A program made the translations under genes and the position numbers. Of a stretch of DNA of 26,413 nucleotides, positions 1 to 6,891 are shown in pieces. Under the pieces are notes generated by a model that saw nothing but the letters and a program-made list of their open reading frames with translations, was not told the origin of the DNA and searched no databases. Source of the stretch: JAHFOW01 sp964370795 (GTDB lineage Bacteria > Planctomycetota > Brocadiia > Brocadiales > Brocadiaceae); the NCBI GenBank assembly GCA_964370795.1, contig CAYJME010000018.1, positions 1-26,413 of the forward strand, written 5' to 3'. Position 1 is the first letter of the stretch. Each line of letters starts with the position of its first letter.

Positions 1-28
1 GTATTGGTACGAAAACGCATATTTTCAT
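1..28. repeat. Terminal 28-bp repeat, left copy
   Basis: This segment is almost identical (26 of 28 positions) to 26339-26366 near the other end of the window, in the same orientation. Its core is a short inverted repeat, GAAAA and TTTTC around six bases. It may be a dispersed repeat at which an assembly broke, but only two copies are visible here. Confidence 0.6.
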
Positions 29-56
29 GCCCTACAAATATGTTCATTGAAAAGAT

Positions 57-2423
57 TTATTTTTGTGGTTCGCTCTCTAAATCATGCAAAAGATTATACA
101 ACTCTTTCAGTTCCTTATCCTCATTCAGAGCGCTTTCAGGCGGTATCGGAACAGTTTTCTCTTCCTTTGTAATAACAGGTTCTTCTTTCCCGCCTCTTTC
201 TGTGGATAAACTTTCTTCCTGTAACTTTTCTCCAGGCTTTGGCGTCTCTTCAAGGGAAATAGAGTTTTCATCAATTTCATTTTTTTGCTTTACAATTTCT
301 TCTTCACCTGAAATTTCAGGAGTTTGGTTCTTCGTTACCTCATGTTCCCCGGATACCTCCTCAGGAGGAACATCTTTCTCTGCCTCTTGTAAAGAGGATA
401 TTTCTTCCGAAGCGCTTTCGGACGGTATTGAAACCAGTTTCTTTTCCTTTACGACAAGAGGTTCTTCTTCCTCTCCTGTTTTTGGAGACAAACCTTCTTC
501 ATTTGACTCTTCCGCGGGCTTTGGTTTCTCTTCAAGGGAAATAGACTTTTCATCAATTTCATTTTTTTGCTTTACGATTTCTTCCGCGCTTGGAATTTCA
601 GGAGTTTGCTCCCTCGTTACCTCACGTTCCCCGGATACCTCCTCAAGAGGAACACCTTTCTCTGCCTCTTTTAAAGAGGATACTTCTTCCGTTGATCTTC
701 CCGATTCTCCGGCATCTTTAGGAGAAGGTCGTTCGCCAGCCTCCTCATCCTTCGGATAAAGATCAGCTTTTTCACCACCAGCAAGCCCTTTAAGCTTGTA
801 TTGATAATCGTCTTCCGTTATAAGCCCTTCGTCACGCAACTCATTGAGTTCCTTTATCCGTTCATCTTCACGAGCGCTCTTCGACGGTTTTGAAGCCGTT
901 TCTTCTCCAGCGGAACCAAAAATCGCCCTCTTTTTACTTTCATAGTCATCCTCGGTAATTAAACCCTCGTTCTTCAACTCCTCCAAAGCCTTAAGTTTAT
1001 CCTCTGAAAAGGATTCCTTTCCTTCGGATTTGACCTGAGCGCTTGGAGCGAAGCTTTGCTTCCGGCTGTCTTTCATTTCCTTGAGCTTGTAGTTGTAGTC
1101 CTCTTCTGTTATGAGCCCATCTTTATAAAGCTCCTTGAGTTCCTTCAACCGCTCGTCCTCATCAGCAATTTCGGGTAATTTTTCTTCACCCTTATTTTCT
1201 GACAAACCGAGGATTTCTTTTTTCTTGGTCTCATAATCTTCCTGTGTAATCAGATGCTCTTCTTTCATCTCTTCCAGGGTTTTTAATTTATCTTCATGGG
1301 TAAACCCTTTTTCTTCTTCCCGTGAACTAACTTCTGGTACCGCAGCTTTACTTTCCGTGGACAAACGGAAACCTTCGGATTTGACATCAGAATTTTCACG
1401 GGAACTGCCCACATCTTCACGACTATCGCTCTCCGCATTGTGCGAATAAGATTCGTCTTCCTCTCGCGAGAGTTCTTCCTTTGGTTTGCCCTTCGGTTCA
1501 GGTAATACGCCGATATCCTTTCCCTTCATGAGGTCATCCTTCTTTGCCTCGTATTCTTCTTCAGAAAGAGCGCCTTCTTCTTTGAGCACCATCAACTTAG
1601 TGAGTTTCTCATGCAATTCACTAATGTTCATGACGGGTTCTTCTGTAGACGGTGTTCCCGTTGACTTCCTTTTACCGTCCAGAGAGGCATATTTTTTCGG
1701 AGAAACGGCAGTTTTTTCAATCTTTGTACCCTTTTCCCCTCCCTCTTCATCTAAGTCTGACACATCTGACGGACGTTCCTCAACTTTTCCTGTTTTGTCT
1801 TCAGAACTCTGGAGTTTCTCCTCAGGAGGTTTTGTTGTCGTAGATGTTTGAGCATCTTTTGTTGTCTTTTCAGGTTTTTTTGTAGCCAACCGTTTTTCCT
1901 CTTTAGTATCACGGAGTTTCTTCTTTTCCTTTATCATTTTTTCATCCCGTCCATCAAAAGGGGGTGAAAAAATGGAAACGGCCACAAATTTCTCTCCACC
2001 CGTGTTCAGTATCTTATGTACGGTCTTGCTTGGTATTTGTAACATGGAACCAGGTTTTATCATGTATCGGGTGCCATCCAGGGTGGCAATACCACTTCCT
2101 TTTTTTACATAAATAACCTCATCGTGCCGCTTGTGGTATTGTGGTTTCAACTCCCCGTTTTCACGAATCTGCAAGAGATGCATGCTGGAATTTTTGTTTT
2201 CAGCCACGTCAATAATTTTCACCATCTCGCCCTCGCCAAGGGGATTTTTCTCGGCAAGCTCTTCGACATTCTGTACGTTCGATGAAAATGATTCTGGAAA
2301 TTTGGTGGGATGCTTGAGGGATTCTACAAAGTTAACGGGATAATACTTTACCGTGGTACAACCAGTAAAGGTTACCGCTATGGGAATGCATGCAACTCGA
2401 ATAAAAATTTTCATATTGTTCAT
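57..2423 (-). CDS. Cupin-domain lipoprotein with five SHOCT-like repeats and a duplicated acidic tail
   Basis: This 788-residue protein starts with a lipoprotein signal (hydrophobic stretch, then TFTGC with the lipid-bearing Cys at 22), so it is probably membrane-anchored outside the cytoplasm. Residues about 75-155 form a single cupin barrel, with HKRHDE at 97-102 and His136 as likely metal ligands. Residues 156-788 are highly charged. Within them, five copies of a 30-residue helical motif lie near 268-300, 376-406, 422-452, 473-503 and 519-547. Each reads roughly L-x-L-x5-G-x-ITxEDYxxKK, which resembles the SHOCT domain. Residues 582-675 and 676-769 are a tandem duplication. The start could be Met1 or Met4; neither has a ribosome binding site, and the promoter lies right at the ATG. 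The cupin ligand and function are unknown. The repeats suggest an oligomerising or protein-binding scaffold, which is inference. Confidence 0.85.
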   Translation of the reverse strand: MNNMKIFIRVACIPIAVTFTGCTTVKYYPVNFVESLKHPTKFPESFSSNVQNVEELAEKNPLGEGEMVKIIDVAENKNSSMHLLQIRENGELKPQYHKRHDEVIYVKKGSGIATLDGTRYMIKPGSMLQIPSKTVHKILNTGGEKFVAVSIFSPPFDGRDEKMIKEKKKLRDTKEEKRLATKKPEKTTKDAQTSTTTKPPEEKLQSSEDKTGKVEERPSDVSDLDEEGGEKGTKIEKTAVSPKKYASLDGKRKSTGTPSTEEPVMNISELHEKLTKLMVLKEEGALSEEEYEAKKDDLMKGKDIGVLPEPKGKPKEELSREEDESYSHNAESDSREDVGSSRENSDVKSEGFRLSTESKAAVPEVSSREEEKGFTHEDKLKTLEEMKEEHLITQEDYETKKKEILGLSENKGEEKLPEIADEDERLKELKELYKDGLITEEDYNYKLKEMKDSRKQSFAPSAQVKSEGKESFSEDKLKALEELKNEGLITEDDYESKKRAIFGSAGEETASKPSKSAREDERIKELNELRDEGLITEDDYQYKLKGLAGGEKADLYPKDEEAGERPSPKDAGESGRSTEEVSSLKEAEKGVPLEEVSGEREVTREQTPEIPSAEEIVKQKNEIDEKSISLEEKPKPAEESNEEGLSPKTGEEEEPLVVKEKKLVSIPSESASEEISSLQEAEKDVPPEEVSGEHEVTKNQTPEISGEEEIVKQKNEIDENSISLEETPKPGEKLQEESLSTERGGKEEPVITKEEKTVPIPPESALNEDKELKELYNLLHDLESEPQK
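117..680 (-). repeat. Tandem duplication of a 282-bp coding unit
   Basis: Two adjacent 282-bp units (399-680 and 117-398) encode residues 582-675 and 676-769 of the cupin lipoprotein. They are closely similar at the DNA level; for example, CAAGGGAAATAGA occurs at 251 and 533, and GTTACCTCA at 334 and 616. The period is exactly 94 codons, so the frame is kept. The high DNA identity suggests a recent duplication and a site of length variation by slippage or recombination. Confidence 0.85.
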
Positions 2424-2430
2424 TTTTTCA

Positions 2431-2459
2431 ATTAAATCAAAAGATATAAACTATTGCAA
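2431..2459 (-). promoter_or_regulatory. Promoter of the cupin lipoprotein gene
   Basis: On the minus strand, TTGCAA (2454-2459) and TTTAAT (2431-2436) are separated by 17 bp, a good sigma-70-type arrangement. The expected transcript start is about 2424-2425, directly at the ATG at 2423. This agrees with the absence of a Shine-Dalgarno sequence and suggests a leaderless mRNA. Confidence 0.5.
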
Positions 2460-2473
2460 GTATGTATTTAAAA

Positions 2474-2502
2474 TTGACTTTTTATCTATTTCATTTTACT
2501 AT
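2474..2502 (+). promoter_or_regulatory. Promoter of the DUF362 gene
   Basis: TTGACT (2474-2479) and TACTAT (2497-2502) are 17 bp apart. Transcription would begin about seven bases after the -10 box, at or next to the ATG at 2510. This argues against the upstream in-frame ATG at 2462, which lies before the -35 box. Confidence 0.5.
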
Positions 2503-2509
2503 AAAAAAC

Positions 2510-3541
2510 ATGAAGATAAACAAAGAAAGAAGATTGTTTCTCAAACAAACGCTCGCGATTGGCGGCAGTATCTACGCATCCTCAATCATTACAAAATATA
2601 TAAATAGTTGTAACCACTTTTTAACATTTGGTGAAGACTCATCCCTTTCAAATTCTCCCCTCGTGATTATTGCACGCGATGACAACCTGACCGCGTCAAC
2701 GGGTAACATAAAGGAAGCTGCCATTTCACATTTAGTCAACAAGGCAGTAATACAGTTGACCGGCGCGCCATCACAAGAAAAGGCATGGCAGTCCTTATTT
2801 AAACCCAAAGATGTGGTGGGTATAAAATTGAACTGTCTCTCGGGAAAAATGATGTCGCCTCATGTTGCCGTTGTTGAATCTCTTGTACAAGGTTTAAAAC
2901 AGGCCGGAGTAAAAGATAAAAACATCATTGTTTTTGAGCGTTACAACCGCGAGCTTGAGACCGCGGGATTCCGCGTACGAAGCATGGTGGATGGGGTACA
3001 ATGTTTTGGAACGGACGACCTCCCCGGCGGCGGTTATGAGGCAGAACTGCAATCAGCGGGGAGCGTAGGCACGTGTTTTAGCAAGATCGTATCACAATTA
3101 TGTTCAGCCATTATTAATGTACCCGTCCTCAAGGACCATGACCTTGCAGGCGTCAGTATTGCCATGAAGAATTTTTTTGGCGTTATCCACAACCCGAACA
3201 AATATCATGGCAATAATTGCAATCCTTTTGTTGCAGAGTTGAACGCCCATCCTTACATTAAGGATAAAGTAAGGTTAATCATCTGCGATGCAATCCTGGC
3301 GCAATACCACGGAGGGCCGGGATACAAACCACAGTGGACGTGGAATTATAATGGAATTATTGCCGGAAGGGACCCCGTTGCCCTTGACCGTGTCTGTCAT
3401 AATATTATTGAGGAGAAACGAAAAGAAATGAAGCTCCCCTCATTAAAACAGGCAAATCGTGAACCCAAATACATTGCCACCGCAGCCTCCCTTGGTTTGG
3501 GAGTAGACGACCCTTCTCAAATCAAGGTAGTGCATCTATAG
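2510..3541 (+). CDS. Tat-signal DUF362 family protein
   Basis: This is a 343-residue protein with a twin-arginine signal, E-R-R-L-F-L-K at residues 6-12, followed by a hydrophobic stretch, so it is probably exported folded. The rest matches the DUF362 family (COG2006). Recognisable parts are a conserved early block with VGIKLN near 103-108, then INVPVLKDHDLAGVSIAMKNFFG near 192-214, and a late IIAGRDPVALDRV block. DUF362 proteins are poorly characterised; many occur with iron-sulfur domains, but this one has no ferredoxin-type CxxCxxC cluster. The start at 2510 is chosen because it puts the Tat motif at the N-terminus and fits the promoter; a longer frame from 2462 would bury the signal. It is divergent from the cupin lipoprotein, and both products are probably extracytoplasmic. 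Confidence 0.85.
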   Translation: MKINKERRLFLKQTLAIGGSIYASSIITKYINSCNHFLTFGEDSSLSNSPLVIIARDDNLTASTGNIKEAAISHLVNKAVIQLTGAPSQEKAWQSLFKPKDVVGIKLNCLSGKMMSPHVAVVESLVQGLKQAGVKDKNIIVFERYNRELETAGFRVRSMVDGVQCFGTDDLPGGGYEAELQSAGSVGTCFSKIVSQLCSAIINVPVLKDHDLAGVSIAMKNFFGVIHNPNKYHGNNCNPFVAELNAHPYIKDKVRLIICDAILAQYHGGPGYKPQWTWNYNGIIAGRDPVALDRVCHNIIEEKRKEMKLPSLKQANREPKYIATAASLGLGVDDPSQIKVVHL

Positions 3542-3702
3542 TTTTTCTGAAAATTCAGCCACACTGCAAAGGCGCATAGCAACATACCCCTACCATGGAA
3601 CTCATAATGTGCACGGATATTTTCAAAAACTGCATTGTTGCCTCTGCAAGATTTATTTGTTTTTCCTGGATTTTTCCCTTTCGTGCAAATAATTAAAATC
3701 TG

Positions 3703-3731
3703 TTGAATCATGAAATAGGGTCTGCTATAAT
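3703..3731 (+). promoter_or_regulatory. Promoter of the moeB-rhodanese unit
   Basis: TTGAAT (3703-3708) and a perfect TATAAT (3726-3731) are separated by 17 bp. The expected start near 3738 gives a leader of about 80 bases before the ATG at 3819. The leader contains a small hairpin (CATGT at 3765-3769 with ACATG at 3776-3780) followed by a T-run at 3784-3789, which could act as an attenuator. The stem is only five base pairs, so that role is weakly supported. Confidence 0.55.
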
Positions 3732-3818
3732 TTTTTAAATTATTCATTTTGATTAAGTCAGGGTCATGTCAAAGCACATGGCCTTTTTTATGGAATAAAA
3801 ACCGATAGGAAAAATACG

Positions 3819-4634
3819 ATGTCATCAACGTTTACTGAAGAACAAATCAAGCGTTATTCACGGCATATTATTCTCCCCGAGGTAGGTGGAAAGGGACAGT
3901 TAAAGCTTTTAAAGTCAAAGGTCTTTTTAGTAGGAGCCGGTGGTCTTGGATCGCCAGCGGCCTTTTATCTTGCCGCTGCCGGCATAGGAAAGATCGGTAT
4001 TGCCGATAGCGATTGCGTCGACCATTCGAATCTGCAACGGCAAATATTACATACGACCAAAGATATTGGCCGTTCCAAGGCTATATCCGCGAAAGAAACC
4101 CTTGAAGCGCTCAACCCCGATATTGAAGTAGTCCCCTATACAGACCGACTTAACTCAGAAAATATTATGGACATTATCAAGGACTATGATGTCGTTCTTG
4201 ACGGCGCCGATAATTTTCCAACACGGTACCTGGTAAACGACGCCTGCGTTTTCCTTAAGAAGCCATTATCCCATGGTTCTATCTTTCGGTTTGAAGGGCA
4301 GGTTACCACGATTGTACCTTTTGAAGGCCCTTGTTACCGCTGCCTGTATGAAACCCCCCCGCCTCCCGGGCTGGTGCCATCATGCCAGGAAGCTGGCGTG
4401 TTAGGGGTATTGCCAGGAGTAATAGGTTCAATTCAGGCAACGGAGGTGGTAAAACTTCTCCTTGGCAAAGGTGAGATATTAAAAGGAAAATTGCTCATTT
4501 ATGACTCCTTAAACATGGACTTCAAAAAGGTCAAGATTCATAAAAATCCTCATTGTCCCGTATGCAGCGACAAGGCCACGATTAAGGAACTCATTGACTA
4601 CGAAGAATTCTGCCATTCTCATGTCGGATCATAA
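3819..4634 (+). CDS. moeB: MoeB/ThiF-type adenylyltransferase
   Basis: This 271-residue E1-like enzyme uses ATP to adenylate the C-terminal glycine of a small sulfur-carrier protein (MoaD in molybdopterin synthesis, ThiS in thiamine synthesis). Visible features are the nucleotide-binding GAGGLG at 39-44, the DxD-like IADSD near 61-65, NLQRQ at 71-75, Lys87, and DNFPTR at 131-136. There are also a likely catalytic Cys189 in SCQEAGVLG and two zinc-binding CxxC pairs, Cys172/175 and Cys246/249. Length and order are typical for MoeB; ThiF cannot be excluded because no carrier-protein gene lies nearby. The signal-bearing rhodanese follows 23 bases later, so the pair is probably one operon. In eukaryotic MOCS3 the same two domains are fused. 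Confidence 0.88.
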   Translation: MSSTFTEEQIKRYSRHIILPEVGGKGQLKLLKSKVFLVGAGGLGSPAAFYLAAAGIGKIGIADSDCVDHSNLQRQILHTTKDIGRSKAISAKETLEALNPDIEVVPYTDRLNSENIMDIIKDYDVVLDGADNFPTRYLVNDACVFLKKPLSHGSIFRFEGQVTTIVPFEGPCYRCLYETPPPPGLVPSCQEAGVLGVLPGVIGSIQATEVVKLLLGKGEILKGKLLIYDSLNMDFKKVKIHKNPHCPVCSDKATIKELIDYEEFCHSHVGS

Positions 4635-4657
4635 TTTATAGAATAAGGAGCATAACT

Positions 4658-5113
4658 ATGAAGAAAAAGGAACTTTTACGACCAATTCAGGCGGCAGTAA
4701 TGCTTGCAGGTATGACCGTATTTCTGAATGCATTTACTGGGGTATTAACTCCCAAAAACATCTATGCAGGCGAAGGAAACAAAAAAATACAAACAGAAGT
4801 AAAAAATATCTCTGCCAAGCAGGCAAAGGATTTAATTGATAACGACAAAGATGTATACATACTCGACGTTCGCACCAAAGACGAATACAACGAAGTACAC
4901 CTCAAAGACGCCCATCTTATCCCCCTTCAGGAGCTCGAACAAAATATAAATAACATTCCCAGGGATAAAAAAGTTGTTGTTCATTGTGCAGCCGGTAAAC
5001 GGAGCGCAAAGGCATGTGAACTATTAAAGGATAAGGGGTTAAAAGAGTTATACAATGTAGAAGGCGGCATCCGCAAATGGGAGGCGGAAGGTTATCCTGT
5101 AGAAAAACCCTGA
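4658..5113 (+). CDS. Secreted rhodanese-like sulfurtransferase
   Basis: This 151-residue single-domain rhodanese has an N-terminal signal peptide (hydrophobic residues about 10-30, probable cleavage after IYA at 37). The fold runs from about 48 to 149: YILDVRTKDEY near 67-77, the active-site loop CAAGKRS with Cys110, and the final GGIRKWEAEGYPV. Rhodaneses pass a persulfide sulfur from a donor to a thiol acceptor through this cysteine. A clear AAGGAG ribosome binding site sits seven bases before the ATG. Its place behind moeB suggests sulfur-carrier chemistry, yet the signal peptide would put it outside the cytoplasm where MoeB works. It may instead handle periplasmic or paryphoplasmic sulfur, or the signal may act as a membrane anchor. 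Confidence 0.88.
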   Translation: MKKKELLRPIQAAVMLAGMTVFLNAFTGVLTPKNIYAGEGNKKIQTEVKNISAKQAKDLIDNDKDVYILDVRTKDEYNEVHLKDAHLIPLQELEQNINNIPRDKKVVVHCAAGKRSAKACELLKDKGLKELYNVEGGIRKWEAEGYPVEKP

Positions 5114-5155
5114 AGGAATTACGAATTACGATTTTGTTAATCTCAAATCTAAAGT

Positions 5156-5509
5156 CTAAATTTGCGCGTCTTCCTCATCGTCATGAACCTTCGCATAAGA
5201 GGGAAACGTTGAGATGCGTGGATCGTCTACCCGTTTTCCCACTGTGAAATGGTAAACCACCTGCTGCGATGCCGGCGTCTTTAAAAAGGTATGCACCTCG
5301 TCATCAATAAATGCGCCAATACCTGTCCCATCATAACCCACAGCCGTGGCGCCCAGGTATAATGCGTGTCCCAGAAAACCTGCCTCAAAATGTATATAAC
5401 GATATCCCCTGTTACCATATTTCTGTAAGGCATAATCAAAATTACTAATAAAACTCACAGCAAATGCCGAATCACCGGCAATGTCCTGATTCAAACTCAA
5501 CTCCTTCAT
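5156..5509 (-). CDS. SagB-type nitroreductase-fold fragment (C-terminal half)
   Basis: These 117 residues match the end of a SagB/ThcOx-type dehydrogenase. They contain RGYRYIHFEAGFLGHALYLGATAVG, then DGTGIGAFIDDEVHTFL and a closing strand with VYHFTVGK, the flavin-fold ending of the second nitroreductase domain. The early part of that domain, which normally carries the Arg-Arg-Ser flavin-binding segment, is missing both here and upstream. The ATG at 5509 overlaps the stop of the upstream gene (ATGA). An AAGGAG lies just inside the frame, six bases before a TTG at codon 6 (5494), so translation might start there instead. The frame is closed by TGA just upstream of the ATG. It could be a decayed half or the second subunit of a split enzyme. 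Confidence 0.6.
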   Translation of the reverse strand: MKELSLNQDIAGDSAFAVSFISNFDYALQKYGNRGYRYIHFEAGFLGHALYLGATAVGYDGTGIGAFIDDEVHTFLKTPASQQVVYHFTVGKRVDDPRISTFPSYAKVHDDEEDAQI

Positions 5510-6483
5510 TTCAAGGGATATTCATGTGCCGGTGTTCCTGTATTCACCGGGATAACCTGCCCATCCTCTTTGCATGGTTGATTTACCCGTGAACGATACC
5601 GGTATGAAGCATCAATATCACAATTCTTACTGGTGAGTGTATGCCCAGCATTAATAAGAGGATACTCGACTATTTCATCAGAAAGTCTGTCTATGCGTAT
5701 TGACGCATGAATATCGTTTTTTTGAATTTCTTTCCAGTTCATACCAACAACCGGTTGTCGTATATCTACGGCCACGAACAAGAGTGGATACTCGCCCGTC
5801 TTATCAAAACAAAGGAATTGCCGTAGTGCATCATCAGAAAAACCGCCTATAAAGGTCACGGAAAGTCCCAGTCCGCGCGCCGCTACCTTAATTGCGGCCA
5901 TGGCATGTCCCAGGTCAAGGTAGCAATATCGCAGAGCGCGTGATTGATATTTCCACGCCTCCCGCCAGAATATCGTGTTTAAGCCTATAATAACGGGAGG
6001 CGCCGGGGAGGCGCCGCCGATCATTTTCCACAGAGAAGGCGCAATATCCCCAACCGCTCGTTGCTCAAGCAGATGGTCTTTCACAAAATAGTGATATGCA
6101 CCGTTAGGAATGCCCACTATATTATGAGTGTAAATATACGTCTCCGTAGGGTGGAGGTCTCCGCTGCTTGGATTCACCCTTAAAGACCACGGTTCAATGC
6201 CACGATAAGACTTCCATGCGCTGATTGCCATTGAATAGTAGAGGAGTGTTGAGATCGTGGAAAGCATGATCGGCTCACTTCGTGATGTAATATTTTGGTG
6301 AAACCAGACCTTAGACAAATGGCCATCCATTTTTTCAAAGCTACTACCCAACGCTATACCGGGACAATCCAGATAGGTGAGAAATGGGTCCGGTTGGTTT
6401 GACCAGTCAAGGGTATGATTATCCTGATAGAGCTTTTCCCAGCTATGTTTCGTTATCTCATGGTATTCACGAATGGATTTCAT
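5506..6483 (-). CDS. SagB-type dehydrogenase, N-terminal nitroreductase domain
   Basis: This 325-residue protein begins with the YHEITKHS segment typical of SagB/ThcOx-like proteins, followed by one nitroreductase-fold domain. Visible blocks are WSLRVNPSSGDLHPTETYIY, GAYHYFVKDHLLEQR and a helix with LDLGHAMAAIKVAARGLGLS. In the azole-forming members, this FMN family oxidises thiazoline or oxazoline rings; many homologues have no known substrate. The last 75 residues or so look like the usual linker to a second domain, but the frame stops there and the next gene supplies only the end of that domain. The intact family is usually around 500 residues or more, against 442 here in total. No YcaO cyclase or precursor peptide gene is nearby, so a role in peptide modification is unsupported. 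Confidence 0.72.
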   Translation of the reverse strand: MKSIREYHEITKHSWEKLYQDNHTLDWSNQPDPFLTYLDCPGIALGSSFEKMDGHLSKVWFHQNITSRSEPIMLSTISTLLYYSMAISAWKSYRGIEPWSLRVNPSSGDLHPTETYIYTHNIVGIPNGAYHYFVKDHLLEQRAVGDIAPSLWKMIGGASPAPPVIIGLNTIFWREAWKYQSRALRYCYLDLGHAMAAIKVAARGLGLSVTFIGGFSDDALRQFLCFDKTGEYPLLFVAVDIRQPVVGMNWKEIQKNDIHASIRIDRLSDEIVEYPLINAGHTLTSKNCDIDASYRYRSRVNQPCKEDGQVIPVNTGTPAHEYPLK

Positions 6484-6600
6484 GCAATCATTGTATAGAA
6501 CGCATACCCTTGATGCAACAGGTTATCAACGAATCAAAAGTCTTTAAAATGTCGATAAAGCCTTGATACTCCTGTTTTGCCGTACAGGCAGGCCTTTATT

Positions 6601-6714
6601 GTAGCGCAAATCTCTTGTAGTCGGCAATAAACCGATTAATCTGTTTAAACGGTTTAAACCGTTCAAACCGTTTGATCTGTGCAAACGGTTATAGGGATAA
6701 ACCACCCGCGCTAC
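6601..6714. repeat. Operator-like palindrome and direct-repeat array
   Basis: AACGGTTTAAACCGTT (6648-6663) is a perfect 16-bp palindrome, followed by the near-palindrome CAAACCGTTTG (6664-6674). A 19-bp direct repeat with three mismatches occurs at 6636-6654 and 6672-6690, exactly 36 bp apart; both copies contain ATCTGT and AAACGGTT. The array is bracketed by GTAGCGC (6601-6607) and its reverse complement (6708-6714). Lying between two divergently transcribed genes, it looks like multiple binding sites for a dimeric regulator. A small mobile palindromic element is the alternative. Confidence 0.65.
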
Positions 6715-6804
6715 GATTTGTATTGAAATTCCTCTACATTACATTAAATCTTCGTCTACTTCATCGCAGGTTCAATCGTGGAAGATTGAACCTGTAAAAA
6801 AGTA

Positions 6805-6834
6805 TGGACTAAAGGAGGCATAAAAGGTTATAAT
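6805..6834 (+). promoter_or_regulatory. Promoter of the Asp-box protein gene
   Basis: TGGACT (6805-6810) and a perfect TATAAT (6829-6834) have an 18-bp spacer. The start would be near 6841, about 50 bases before the ATG at 6892. A perfect hairpin at 6767-6794 lies just upstream of the -35 box, where a regulator could bind. Confidence 0.5.
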
Positions 6835-6891
6835 ATTTTGTTGTTAGATTATTAATTCTAGAAACCCTTTTGAATAAAGAAGAAGGTAAAT

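Larger units (their letters stand above)
6484..6891. other. Gene-free region between divergent genes
   Basis: These 408 bases contain no credible coding frame. They hold the palindromic AAACCGTTT array (6636-6690) inside a GTAGCGC/GCGCTAC inverted pair. They also hold an 11-bp perfect hairpin (arms 6767-6777 and 6784-6794) and the promoter and ribosome binding site of the Asp-box protein gene. An AGAAGG sits a few bases before the ATG at 6892. Confidence 0.7.

Noticed and set aside
117..680. CRISPR-like repetition
   Set aside because: The two units are 282 bp, adjacent, in frame and coding, with no spacers.
4..759. Long plus-strand frame, 251 residues
   Set aside because: It is antisense to the cupin lipoprotein repeat region, low-complexity Ser/Phe-rich, and starts with TTG in the terminal repeat.
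2462..2509. Upstream in-frame start of the DUF362 gene
   Set aside because: It would precede the promoter -35 box and hide the Tat motif 16 residues inside the protein.
6767..6794. Perfect hairpin as an intrinsic terminator
   Set aside because: Neither strand has a T-run after the stem.
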